A stretch of 22,789 nucleotides of DNA, from the NCBI GenBank assembly GCA_900545165.1, contig UQYA01000023.1, forward strand, positions 1 through 22,789, written 5' to 3'. A program made the translations under genes and the position numbers. Numbering within the stretch: position 1 is the first letter of the stretch; the number at the start of each line of letters is the position of its first letter. Shown piece by piece: positions 1 to 6,974 of this stretch. This DNA comes from an uncultured Collinsella sp. GTDB lineage: Bacteria; Actinomycetota; Coriobacteriia; Coriobacteriales; Coriobacteriaceae. The notes beneath the pieces were generated by a model, which was not told where the DNA came from, did not search any database, and was given only the letters and a program-made list of their open reading frames with translations.

Positions 1-208
1 CTTTGGTGGCCTCGAAGGAGGTGGTCACGCGGCCGTCCTCAATCGTGTACGCATCGCGCATGTCGTCGATAAGGCAGCCGATGGAATGCGCTGCGAGCAA
101 AAAGCCCGAGGTGAGAGCGATGCTTCCGCACATAAGCAAAAAGATGCCCAGGTACTTGCCGATATTGCGGCGCAGTTCGCGCGGGAGACGTTTTGCGAGA
201 GGTGTCAT
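1..208 (-). CDS. FtsX/MacB-type ABC transporter permease, N-terminal part only
   Basis: This is the first 69 codons of a membrane protein whose remainder lies outside the window. The start is an ATG at 208, 8 bp below the stop of the ATPase gene, with a GGTAGGCGG-type ribosome site overlapping that stop. The protein opens with a basic stretch (KRLPRELRRN) and then one strong hydrophobic helix at about residues 20-42 (YLGIFLLMCGSIALTSGFLL), followed by a soluble segment. A short cytoplasmic N-terminus, one helix and then a large external domain is the usual opening of FtsX/MacB-type permeases, and the preceding MacB/LolD-type ATPase supports this. Substrate is unknown: related systems export peptides, lipoproteins or antibiotics. 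The family call rests mainly on gene context. Confidence 0.75.
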   Translation of the reverse strand, partial: MTPLAKRLPRELRRNIGKYLGIFLLMCGSIALTSGFLLAAHSIGCLIDDMRDAYTIEDGRVTTSFEATK

Positions 209-216
209 GGCGCCGC

Positions 217-942
<726 letters not shown>

Positions 943-1026
943 TGTTAGCCTCGTACTACTTTATGAACGTAATAGTAAACCTTGGCGAACCATTTTGGGG
1001 CGAGGCCTAGGATTTATTTCAGACTA

Positions 1027-1051
1027 GTCATTGGGGACGTTCTTGAATGAC
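1027..1051. repeat. Short inverted repeat GTCATT...AATGAC after the ABC-2 exporter operon
   Basis: GTCATT (1027-1032) and AATGAC (1046-1051) form a six-pair inverted repeat around GGGGACGTTCTTG, immediately downstream of the last exporter gene on the minus strand. There is no T-tract after it, so it is a poor intrinsic terminator. It may be a small mobile or REP-like relic. Confidence 0.35.
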
Positions 1052-1058
1052 CAGGTGG

Positions 1059-2264
1059 CTAGGCGCGGGATTTGGCGCGTGAGAGGGCCAGGCCTACGGC
1101 GGCAATGGCGGCGGCGAAGAGCACGGTGACGCCCAGGTCGCAGGCGATGTCGCCCAACACGGTGGACGTCAGATCCGAAGCGAGCGCCTTGCCAATCGCG
1201 TCGTTCACCCAATACGTCGGCACAAAGTGCGCCACCGTCTGCACGGCCGAGCCCATCAGCGACAGCGGCATCCAAGCGCCGCCCAAAAACGTCATGAGCA
1301 TGCCGAGCAGGTTGCCCACACCGTTAAGCAGCTCCTCGCGCGCACCCAGGCTCGACAGCGCAAAGCCAACGGCCAGAGGCGTGCACGCCAGGGCAAACGT
1401 CGCCGCCAGCGCCAGGCACACGCGACCCACGCCGACCTCGGCAACCGCGCCGGCAAAGCCCACGACGCCCATCATGCTCGACACAAACCAGATACAGACG
1501 GTGAGCACTGCAGCAGCCGCGAACACGGCAAGCGAACGCTGGCGCTCGGAGATTGGGCCGGCATCCATACGACGCACGCGCTCGGGCTCGTTCATGCCCG
1601 AGAACACCAGCCCCACCGATACGATGACCGACGAGATAATCGCGTACGCACCAAAGTTGAAGTACGACTCGAGCGTGGCGGCGGCTGTCGAGTCAACCTT
1701 GACCTGCTCAATCTCGACCTCCGCGCGCTTCGCGGCAGCATGCTCGGCAGCCTTGGCAACGTCGCCGTTGGAGGCAGTGGGCTCAAGTGCGGCCGCAGCG
1801 CCCGCGAGCGAGATCCAGCGCGAGGCCTCGGCAGACGAAAGCGCCGCCGCCATGGTGCCGGCACCGTAGGTCACATCGAGCTTGGGCAGGGACTTCCCCG
1901 CTCGGGCGGCTGCAACGAGGTCGTCCTCAAACCCCTCCGGGATAAAGAACACGCAGTCGGCGCTGCCCTTGGCGCTGTTGCTCTTGGAGAGCGCGTCCGC
2001 GAGGTCGTAGGTGCCGTCGCCGACGCCCGTGACCAGCTCAAAGCGCGAACCCAGATGCTTGGTAAGCGCACGCGAAAGGTCGCTGTCGTCGCGGTCGACC
2101 ACGATCACGTTGGTGTCGTAGGGCTTGTACTCGGTGAGCTGCGACGAGTTCCAGCTCACCGATGCCGCGATAAACACGCCCAACAGCGAAATAAACACCG
2201 TGTAGATGAGCAGATAGAGCGGGTGTGCGAGCGCCATGCGAAGCGCAGTCTTAAAGGTGCTCAT
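1059..2264 (-). CDS. ABC-2 type transporter permease (second of pair)
   Basis: This protein of about 401 residues is the second of two paralogous permeases in the exporter operon. It has one membrane helix near the N-terminus (ALAHPLYLLIYTVFISLLGVFIAASV), a soluble domain of roughly 150 residues, then about five helices in the C-terminal half. That is the ABC2_membrane_3 layout. I chose the ATG at 2264 because AAGGAG sits five bases before it; a TTG five codons earlier lies inside that ribosome site and is unlikely. The start overlaps the end of the upstream permease by 14 bp, implying translational coupling. The two permeases would form a heterodimeric channel with the ATPase at 3448-4386. 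Substrate is unknown; the neighbouring two-component system suggests a membrane-active or antibiotic-like compound. Confidence 0.88.
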   Translation of the reverse strand: MSTFKTALRMALAHPLYLLIYTVFISLLGVFIAASVSWNSSQLTEYKPYDTNVIVVDRDDSDLSRALTKHLGSRFELVTGVGDGTYDLADALSKSNSAKGSADCVFFIPEGFEDDLVAAARAGKSLPKLDVTYGAGTMAAALSSAEASRWISLAGAAAALEPTASNGDVAKAAEHAAAKRAEVEIEQVKVDSTAAATLESYFNFGAYAIISSVIVSVGLVFSGMNEPERVRRMDAGPISERQRSLAVFAAAAVLTVCIWFVSSMMGVVGFAGAVAEVGVGRVCLALAATFALACTPLAVGFALSSLGAREELLNGVGNLLGMLMTFLGGAWMPLSLMGSAVQTVAHFVPTYWVNDAIGKALASDLTSTVLGDIACDLGVTVLFAAAIAAVGLALSRAKSRA

Positions 2265-3438
2265 AGCGGCTCCTTCCAAAAATCAGCGTGGCGGCGGCAA
2301 CGAACAGCAGCGCCATAAGGACCAGCGCGCCGGCGCGAACGGCAAAAGGACCCAGGTTCTCAAAGAAATACAGGCGGTTGAACATGTCGCAGACAAGCTT
2401 GACGGGGTTGAGCCAACACTCGGCCGGGCAGGCGCGGGCGACGTCGTCGGCAAGCGCCATCGCCGGCTCGCCGTAGAGTCCAGCGAACAGGGCGCACGCG
2501 GTGGCAAAGCCCGTAAGGATGCCCGACTTGGACGCCTTGCCGCCCTTAACGGGAAGCGTGCCCACAAAGAGCCCCAGGCCCGTGGCGGCAAGCGCGGAAG
2601 CGGCGGCACCCACCAAACACAGCCCCTCGCGCCCGCCAAAGTCGACGCCCACGACCAGACGCACGTAGCCAATCGCAATCGTCATCGAGGCGAAGGAGAC
2701 CAGCCACGAGCCCACAAAGATACCGGCCAGCGACGCCGTCTTGGAAAGACCGCCCACACAGCGACGCGCACCAAGGCCCGACAGATTGGGCTGCAGATCG
2801 ACGACGTTCAAGGCGGCAAACTCGGCAGACATCATCGCGACCAGGCCAAAGAGCGCGTAGTAGTAGATGACCGTGCCATCGGGCGTGGCGCGTGTCAGGC
2901 TTACGCGGCGGGTGCCACCCTCGAGCGACAGGGCGCGCGCAACCGCCTCCGGGTCGGCGAGCGCCGCCGGGTTGTCCTGGGCAATCTGGGACATGAGCTC
3001 GGCATTTTGCGTATACGAGCTTGCCACCGTCTCCAGAATGCTGCGGTCGGTGAGCACCGATGATGCACGCGAGCTGTCATAGCTCGAAAGCAACGTGAGT
3101 TTGGGCGTGCCCGCGTCGTCAACCGTATAGATGCCCGCGACCTCGCCGGCCTTGAGTGCACGGTTCGCAGCAGCCGCGTCGTCGTACTCGTGGATCTCGA
3201 GCAGCTGGTCGTCGCCTGCCTTGGCAAGTGACGTCGCCACATCCTTAAAGGTCGAGGCGTCCCAGGCCTCGTCCGCCACGACGGCCACCGGCACCGGGTC
3301 GATCTTGCCGTCGGAGCTGAGGTTCGCAAACATAAACATGAACATCGTGGAAAGCGCGACGGGAAAGACCGCGCCCCAAACCCACGTGCTCGGCCGGCGC
3401 AGCAGCGTCTTGACCGTAATGATAATGGTGTTGAACAT
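2251..3438 (-). CDS. ABC-2 type transporter permease (first of pair)
   Basis: This 395-residue membrane protein begins MFNTIIITVKTLLRRPSTWVW and has a first helix at about residues 19-40. A large external domain with alternating polar segments follows (about 45-200), then five hydrophobic helices (for example VIYYYALFGLVAMMSAEFAAL and AGIFVGSWLVSFASMTIAIGY). This matches the ABC2_membrane_3 exporter permease layout and parallels the next gene. The ATG at 3438 follows an AGGGGGCGGCC ribosome site, 9 bp after the ATPase stop. One ATPase plus two permeases is the composition of LnrLMN-like and related drug or peptide exporters. The family call is firm; the substrate is not visible. Confidence 0.9.
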   Translation of the reverse strand: MFNTIIITVKTLLRRPSTWVWGAVFPVALSTMFMFMFANLSSDGKIDPVPVAVVADEAWDASTFKDVATSLAKAGDDQLLEIHEYDDAAAANRALKAGEVAGIYTVDDAGTPKLTLLSSYDSSRASSVLTDRSILETVASSYTQNAELMSQIAQDNPAALADPEAVARALSLEGGTRRVSLTRATPDGTVIYYYALFGLVAMMSAEFAALNVVDLQPNLSGLGARRCVGGLSKTASLAGIFVGSWLVSFASMTIAIGYVRLVVGVDFGGREGLCLVGAAASALAATGLGLFVGTLPVKGGKASKSGILTGFATACALFAGLYGEPAMALADDVARACPAECWLNPVKLVCDMFNRLYFFENLGPFAVRAGALVLMALLFVAAATLIFGRSRYEHL

Positions 3439-3447
3439 GGCCGCCCC

Positions 3448-4386
3448 CTAGTCGCGCAGCTCGCGGCCGGTGATCTCGAGGAACACGTCGTTGAGGGTCG
3501 GCGGCTCGCTCCACACGCGGCCGAGCGCCACGTCGGCAGCGCGCAGTGTGTCGAGGATGTCCACCAGGTTGTGCGGGCTCGCCTCGCAGGTGCAGACGAG
3601 TTCGCCGCCGGACAGCTCGACGCTGAGCACGTGCTCGAGGGCGCGCAGCCGCTCGACTGTGGCGAGCTCGACGGCGCCCACCTCGACGGTCACGCGCTCG
3701 CCCATCTGAATCATGCGTTTGAGCTCGTCGTTGGTGCCCTGCGCCAGCACGCGGCCGCCGTCCATGATCATGATGCGGCTGCAGATCTGCTCGACTTCCT
3801 CCATGTAATGGCTGGTATACACCACCGTAGCCCCTTCGTCGCGCAGGCGGCAGATGCCCTCCAGGATGGCGTTGCGGCTCTGTGGGTCGACCGCCACCGT
3901 GGGCTCGTCAAAAAAGATGAGTTCGGGCTTGTGCGCGATGCCGCAGGCGATGTTGAGGCGACGCGCCAGGCCGCCCGAGAGCTTGCCGGGGCGGAACTTG
4001 GCAAAGTCGCCTAGGCCGACAAATTCAATCGCCTCGTCGACCAGCGTGCGACGGCGTTTGCGGTCGTTGACGTAAAGGCTGCAGAAATAGTCGATGTTCT
4101 CGCGCACGGTGAGTTCGTCGAACACCGCCACTTGCTGCGGAACCACGCCGATGCGGCGCTTGAGGTCGTAACGCGTGGGCGTCATGGGTTCACCGAACAG
4201 CTCGATGGTGCCTTTGTCGTAGGCAAGCAGCTGCAGAATGCAGTTGATGGACGTAGTCTTGCCCGAGCCGTTGGGGCCCAGCAGGCCAAAGATCTCGCCG
4301 GGGGCGATGCTCAGGTTAAAGTGGTCGAGCGCGATAAGATCGTCGTAGCGCTTGACGAGGTTTTCGACGTGGACGATATCTGTCAT
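3448..4386 (-). CDS. ABC-2 exporter ATP-binding protein (DrrA/LnrL-like)
   Basis: This 312-residue protein is the ATPase of the exporter operon and its first gene. It has Walker A GPNGSGKT (residues 37-44), Q-loop Q84, signature LSGGLARR (136-143), Walker B LIFFDEP (156-162) followed by TVAVDP, and H-loop H193. After the nucleotide-binding domain comes a C-terminal extension of about 90 residues (from about 220) ending in PPTLNDVFLEITGRELRD. That tail motif is characteristic of the DrrA/CcmA-like drug-export ATPases. The ATG at 4386 follows GGAAGGG at a normal distance. The gene diverges from the kinase gene across a 210-bp intergenic region, so transcription is probably controlled from there by the adjacent response regulator. 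Confidence 0.94.
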   Translation of the reverse strand: MTDIVHVENLVKRYDDLIALDHFNLSIAPGEIFGLLGPNGSGKTTSINCILQLLAYDKGTIELFGEPMTPTRYDLKRRIGVVPQQVAVFDELTVRENIDYFCSLYVNDRKRRRTLVDEAIEFVGLGDFAKFRPGKLSGGLARRLNIACGIAHKPELIFFDEPTVAVDPQSRNAILEGICRLRDEGATVVYTSHYMEEVEQICSRIMIMDGGRVLAQGTNDELKRMIQMGERVTVEVGAVELATVERLRALEHVLSVELSGGELVCTCEASPHNLVDILDTLRAADVALGRVWSEPPTLNDVFLEITGRELRD

Positions 4387-4584
4387 GAGACGGCCCTTCC
4401 GTTGATTGCGGCCCGGTACGATTGCATCATCGCAGGAGCCGCCGGCGCGCGCCAGTGAGCTTTGTCACGAGTGCGAGGGGGCAGAGGCGAAACCCCCGCT
4501 CGCGCGAGCGATCGACGCCGATTTGCCGCGCGGGAGGAATGTCACGGTTGCGCAGGCGGCCCCTCCACCACGCGCGGCTTCGCG

Positions 4585-4596
4585 TACAATACCCGT
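4585..4596 (+). promoter_or_regulatory. Candidate -10 element for a leaderless kinase transcript
   Basis: TACAAT (4585-4590) lies six bases before the ATG at 4597, and no purine-rich ribosome site separates them. A -10 box at this spacing would start transcription at or within a base of the initiation codon. No convincing -35 hexamer is visible 16-18 bp upstream. Confidence 0.4.
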
Positions 4597-5742
4597 ATGA
4601 ACAGGCTTTTCGACAAATCAATCGTTTTGGCGTGCTGTATTGCGGCCGCCATGGGTCTTGCTGTGGACGCTCGCCTGGTCGCGGCGTTTTGCCTTGGCGT
4701 TATTGCCACCTCGCTGGCCGAAGTCGCACAGGGAAACCGCGTCCGCCGCACAAGCGAGGCCGCGAGCTGCGCTTACATCATCGCGGCTGTCTTTGTGCCG
4801 CCGTTTGTGCCGTTTGCGCCTCTCGCTCTCTATGACATTGCGCGGCGGGTGCGCCGTGAGCACGTCTGGGTCGCGCTGGGCATTGTCTCCGCTTTTACCT
4901 TTGCGCTCGTCGCGGACCTTTGCACCGACGCGCTCACCGCCCGAACGCTTCTGCTGACCGTCATCCTTTCGGTTGCCGCCACTTTGCTATCGCTACGTAC
5001 CGCCCAGCTGGAGCGCGAGCAGCAGCGCATGCGCCGCACCCGCGACGAGCTGCAGGAACGAGCCCTCGCGCTCGAGGCGCGCAACCGCGATCTTGCCGAT
5101 CGCCAGGACTACGAAGTCGAGCTCGCGACGCTCGCCGAACGCGCCCGTATCGCGCGCGAGATCCACGATAACGTCGGACACCAGCTCACGCGCGCCTCAC
5201 TGCAGACCGAAGCCCTGCGCTTGGTTCACGCCGACGAGCCCGGCGTCGCCGCCGATTTCGCCGACGTCAAACGCACGGTTGACGAGGCGCTCCAGCTTGT
5301 ACGCGCCAGCGTCCACGCGCTCAACGACAACGCTGTCGACCTTTCCGTGCAGCTCGAACGCATTATTGAAGGCGCGCGCTCGGACGGCGGTCCGCAGATT
5401 GAGCTTGAAGTTATGGCCGAACATGCGCCCGCAAACGTCGCCAACTGCTTTGCAGCGGTCCTGCGCGAGGCGCTCTCCAATACCATGCGCCACGCTTGCG
5501 CCCAGACCGTCACCGTACGGTGCATGGAGCATCCATCGTTTTACCAGCTCATCGTTACCGACGATGGCGTGGGCGGGGTCCAAGCAAGCGGCCGCGGCGC
5601 CGCGGAGGGCATGGGGCTCGCCTCCATGCGCGAGCGCATCGAGGCGTTTGGCGGCACCTTCACTGCCGGCCCGCGTGCCGGATCCCCCGGTTGGCGCGTG
5701 TTTGCCACCGTTCCCAAACAGCAAGGAGATGAGGACCGATGA
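4597..5742 (+). CDS. NarL-family sensor histidine kinase (HisKA_3 type)
   Basis: This 381-residue membrane kinase probably senses an envelope or drug signal and phosphorylates the response regulator encoded next. The N-terminal 135 residues hold about four to five hydrophobic helices with very short loops, so there is no large external sensor domain. A charged coiled-coil linker (about 136-180) follows. The phosphoacceptor is H190 in IAREIHDNVGHQL, the HisKA_3 signature. The ATPase domain shows the N-box (LREALSNTMRHA, N295), a G1 box (TDDGVGG, 321-327) and a G2 box (GMGLASMRERI, 338-348). The start at 4597 begins with a hydrophobic segment after MNRLFDKS; extending upstream adds only arginine-rich, low-complexity sequence. 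No Shine-Dalgarno site is present. The stop overlaps the regulator's start (ATGA), so the pair is cotranslated. It is divergent from the ABC-2 exporter. Confidence 0.92.
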   Translation: MNRLFDKSIVLACCIAAAMGLAVDARLVAAFCLGVIATSLAEVAQGNRVRRTSEAASCAYIIAAVFVPPFVPFAPLALYDIARRVRREHVWVALGIVSAFTFALVADLCTDALTARTLLLTVILSVAATLLSLRTAQLEREQQRMRRTRDELQERALALEARNRDLADRQDYEVELATLAERARIAREIHDNVGHQLTRASLQTEALRLVHADEPGVAADFADVKRTVDEALQLVRASVHALNDNAVDLSVQLERIIEGARSDGGPQIELEVMAEHAPANVANCFAAVLREALSNTMRHACAQTVTVRCMEHPSFYQLIVTDDGVGGVQASGRGAAEGMGLASMRERIEAFGGTFTAGPRAGSPGWRVFATVPKQQGDEDR

Positions 5743-6368
5743 GGCTCATCGTTGTCGACGACGACCGCTTGGTGGTCGATTCGCTCAAGATTATCCTGGG
5801 CGCCCAGCCGCAGATCGAAGTGGTGGGCACCGGTGCCAACGGCAACGACGCGGTGGCGCTCTACGCCGAGCACGCACCCGATATCGCGCTGCTCGACATC
5901 CAGATGCCGGAGCGCGACGGCCTTTCGGCGGCACGCGAGATCCTTGAGCACAACCCTGCGGCGCGGGTGGTGTTTCTGACGACATTCTCGGATGACGAGT
6001 ACATTGTGTCGGCGCTCAAACTGGGCGCCCGCGGCTATCTGATCAAAACCGATGTCGCCACCATTCCGCCGGCGTTGACGCAGGTCATGGACGGCAAACG
6101 CGTGCTCGAGGGTAAGGCGATCGAGGATATCAACTTTGATGGGGCGGGCGTCGAGGCCGGCACGACTCGCCGGCCCGTGGCCTTTGTCAGCCTGACCGAC
6201 CGCGAGTTCGAAGTCGCCGAGCTCATCGCCCGCGGCCTCGACAACAAGGAGATTGCCGCCACCGCCTATATGGGCGAAGGCACGGTGCGCAACCACATCA
6301 GCTCGATCCTGGCCAAAATGGGCCTGCGCAACCGTACGCAAATCGCCATTGCCTACCTGCGTGGGTAA
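5739..6368 (+). CDS. NarL/LuxR-family response regulator
   Basis: This 209-residue DNA-binding regulator is the partner of the kinase. The receiver domain (1 to about 120) has the acidic pocket D7/D8/D9, phosphoacceptor D53 in LLDIQMPERDG, the switch threonine in VVFLTTF (81/82) and K103. The LuxR-type helix-turn-helix is at the C-terminus, about residues 148-207 (SLTDREFEVAELIARGLDNKEIA and then TVRNHISSILAKMGLRNRTQ). Its ATG overlaps the kinase stop and has AAGGAG about ten bases upstream inside the kinase gene. It most likely controls the divergent ABC-2 exporter operon, and perhaps its own operon, from the 4387-4596 region. The target is inferred from position only; no clear binding palindrome was recognised there. 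Confidence 0.93.
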   Translation: MRLIVVDDDRLVVDSLKIILGAQPQIEVVGTGANGNDAVALYAEHAPDIALLDIQMPERDGLSAAREILEHNPAARVVFLTTFSDDEYIVSALKLGARGYLIKTDVATIPPALTQVMDGKRVLEGKAIEDINFDGAGVEAGTTRRPVAFVSLTDREFEVAELIARGLDNKEIAATAYMGEGTVRNHISSILAKMGLRNRTQIAIAYLRG

Positions 6369-6428
6369 TTACCCAACGGCTAACCGCTCCGGCAGAGCAA
6401 AATAGCTGTTATCGATTTAATGCCATTT

Positions 6429-6582
6429 CAAAACTATGCCGGTTTACGGGGCTAAACTCAGAACCCCCATCCATACCCGTGTTTTCCGCAAAATGACGGC
6501 TCGTCTACCTGCGGTTTTATTTTCACGAATATCGGCATGGTTGGGGACTCGTGACTCAGCCCCGTAATCTGGCATAGTTTTG
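6429..6582. repeat. Foldback (long inverted repeat) element 1
   Basis: The outer arms are 6429-6457 and 6554-6582 and pair at most positions, starting from a perfect 12-bp block (CAAAACTATGCC) and including a ten-base TTACGGGGCT block. The interior also folds imperfectly on itself. The inner right part (about 6504-6546) carries CTACCTGCGGTTTT, a TTTTC stretch, then GGCA and GGTTGGGG, the same order found in element 2. It holds no credible gene and could serve as the transcript end of the two-component operon. Confidence 0.75.
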
Positions 6583-6671
6583 TTCGGGCGGCCACGTCAA
6601 GTGTCTCCGCAAGCCTCGCGGGACCAAAATGATCCGTTTTCCTCCGTCCCCAAGGGATCAGCCGGAACCGC

Positions 6672-6836
6672 TCGCCACGAAATCGGCCCATCTACTACGT
6701 TCGACTCGATACCCCTGACCATACCTTCGTTTTGAACAAAACCACAGGCGTTCTACCTGCGGTTTTGTTTTCGCGTTTTTTGGCACGGTTGGGGGGTAAG
6801 GGGCTAAACGTAGTAGATGGGCCGGTTTCGTGGCGA
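6672..6836. repeat. Foldback (long inverted repeat) element 2
   Basis: The 29-bp outer arms at 6672-6700 and 6808-6836 match at 28 of 29 positions. The arm sequence (CGGCCCATCTACTACGT in the left arm) is unrelated to that of element 1. The interior shares element 1's core (CTACCTGCGGTTTT, 6753-6766, then GGCACGGTTGGGG). An inner hairpin, AAAACCACAGG / CCTGCGGTTTT, surrounds this core. The 90 bp between elements 1 and 2 shows no gene. Confidence 0.8.
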
Positions 6837-6854
6837 ACCCTTCTCGCCTACGCA

Positions 6855-6896
6855 CAAAAGCGCCGCCACGGAGGAGGGAGATACCTCCGCGGCGGC
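6855..6896 (-). terminator. Intrinsic terminator of the surface-protein gene
   Basis: Read on the minus strand, a 13-bp stem (6884-6896 with 6862-6874, one mismatch) of mostly G and C encloses a nine-base loop and is followed by GCTTTTG. It lies about 80 bp beyond the surface-protein stop codon. Confidence 0.75.
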
Positions 6897-6937
6897 TGGG
6901 GGTGGGGTGGGGGCTATGTTCTGGCTCCCCGCCGGCC

Positions 6938-6961
6938 GCCCGGGGCCTTTTGGCCCCGGGC
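6938..6961. terminator. Perfect GC-rich hairpin just after the surface-protein gene
   Basis: GCCCGGGGCC and GGCCCCGGGC (6938-6947 and 6952-6961) pair perfectly over 10 bp around a four-base loop, 14 bp past the stop codon. There is no T-tract on the minus strand. It may protect the 3' end or assist the true terminator that follows. Confidence 0.6.
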
Positions 6962-6974
6962 GCTGCCAGCGTGC

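Noticed and set aside
1227..2318. A 363-codon plus-strand open frame opposite the second ABC-2 permease
   Set aside because: Its translation is dominated by Arg, His and Gln with no domain or membrane pattern, whereas the minus frame gives a normal permease with a good ribosome site.
4462..4596. A 45-codon N-terminal extension of the histidine kinase
   Set aside because: The added residues are Arg/Gly/Ala-rich without family resemblance, and a -10-like TACAAT directly precedes the ATG at 4597.
4387..4596. A binding palindrome for the NarL-type regulator between the divergent operons
   Set aside because: No inverted repeat clearly better than background was found in this GC-rich stretch, so no operator is annotated.
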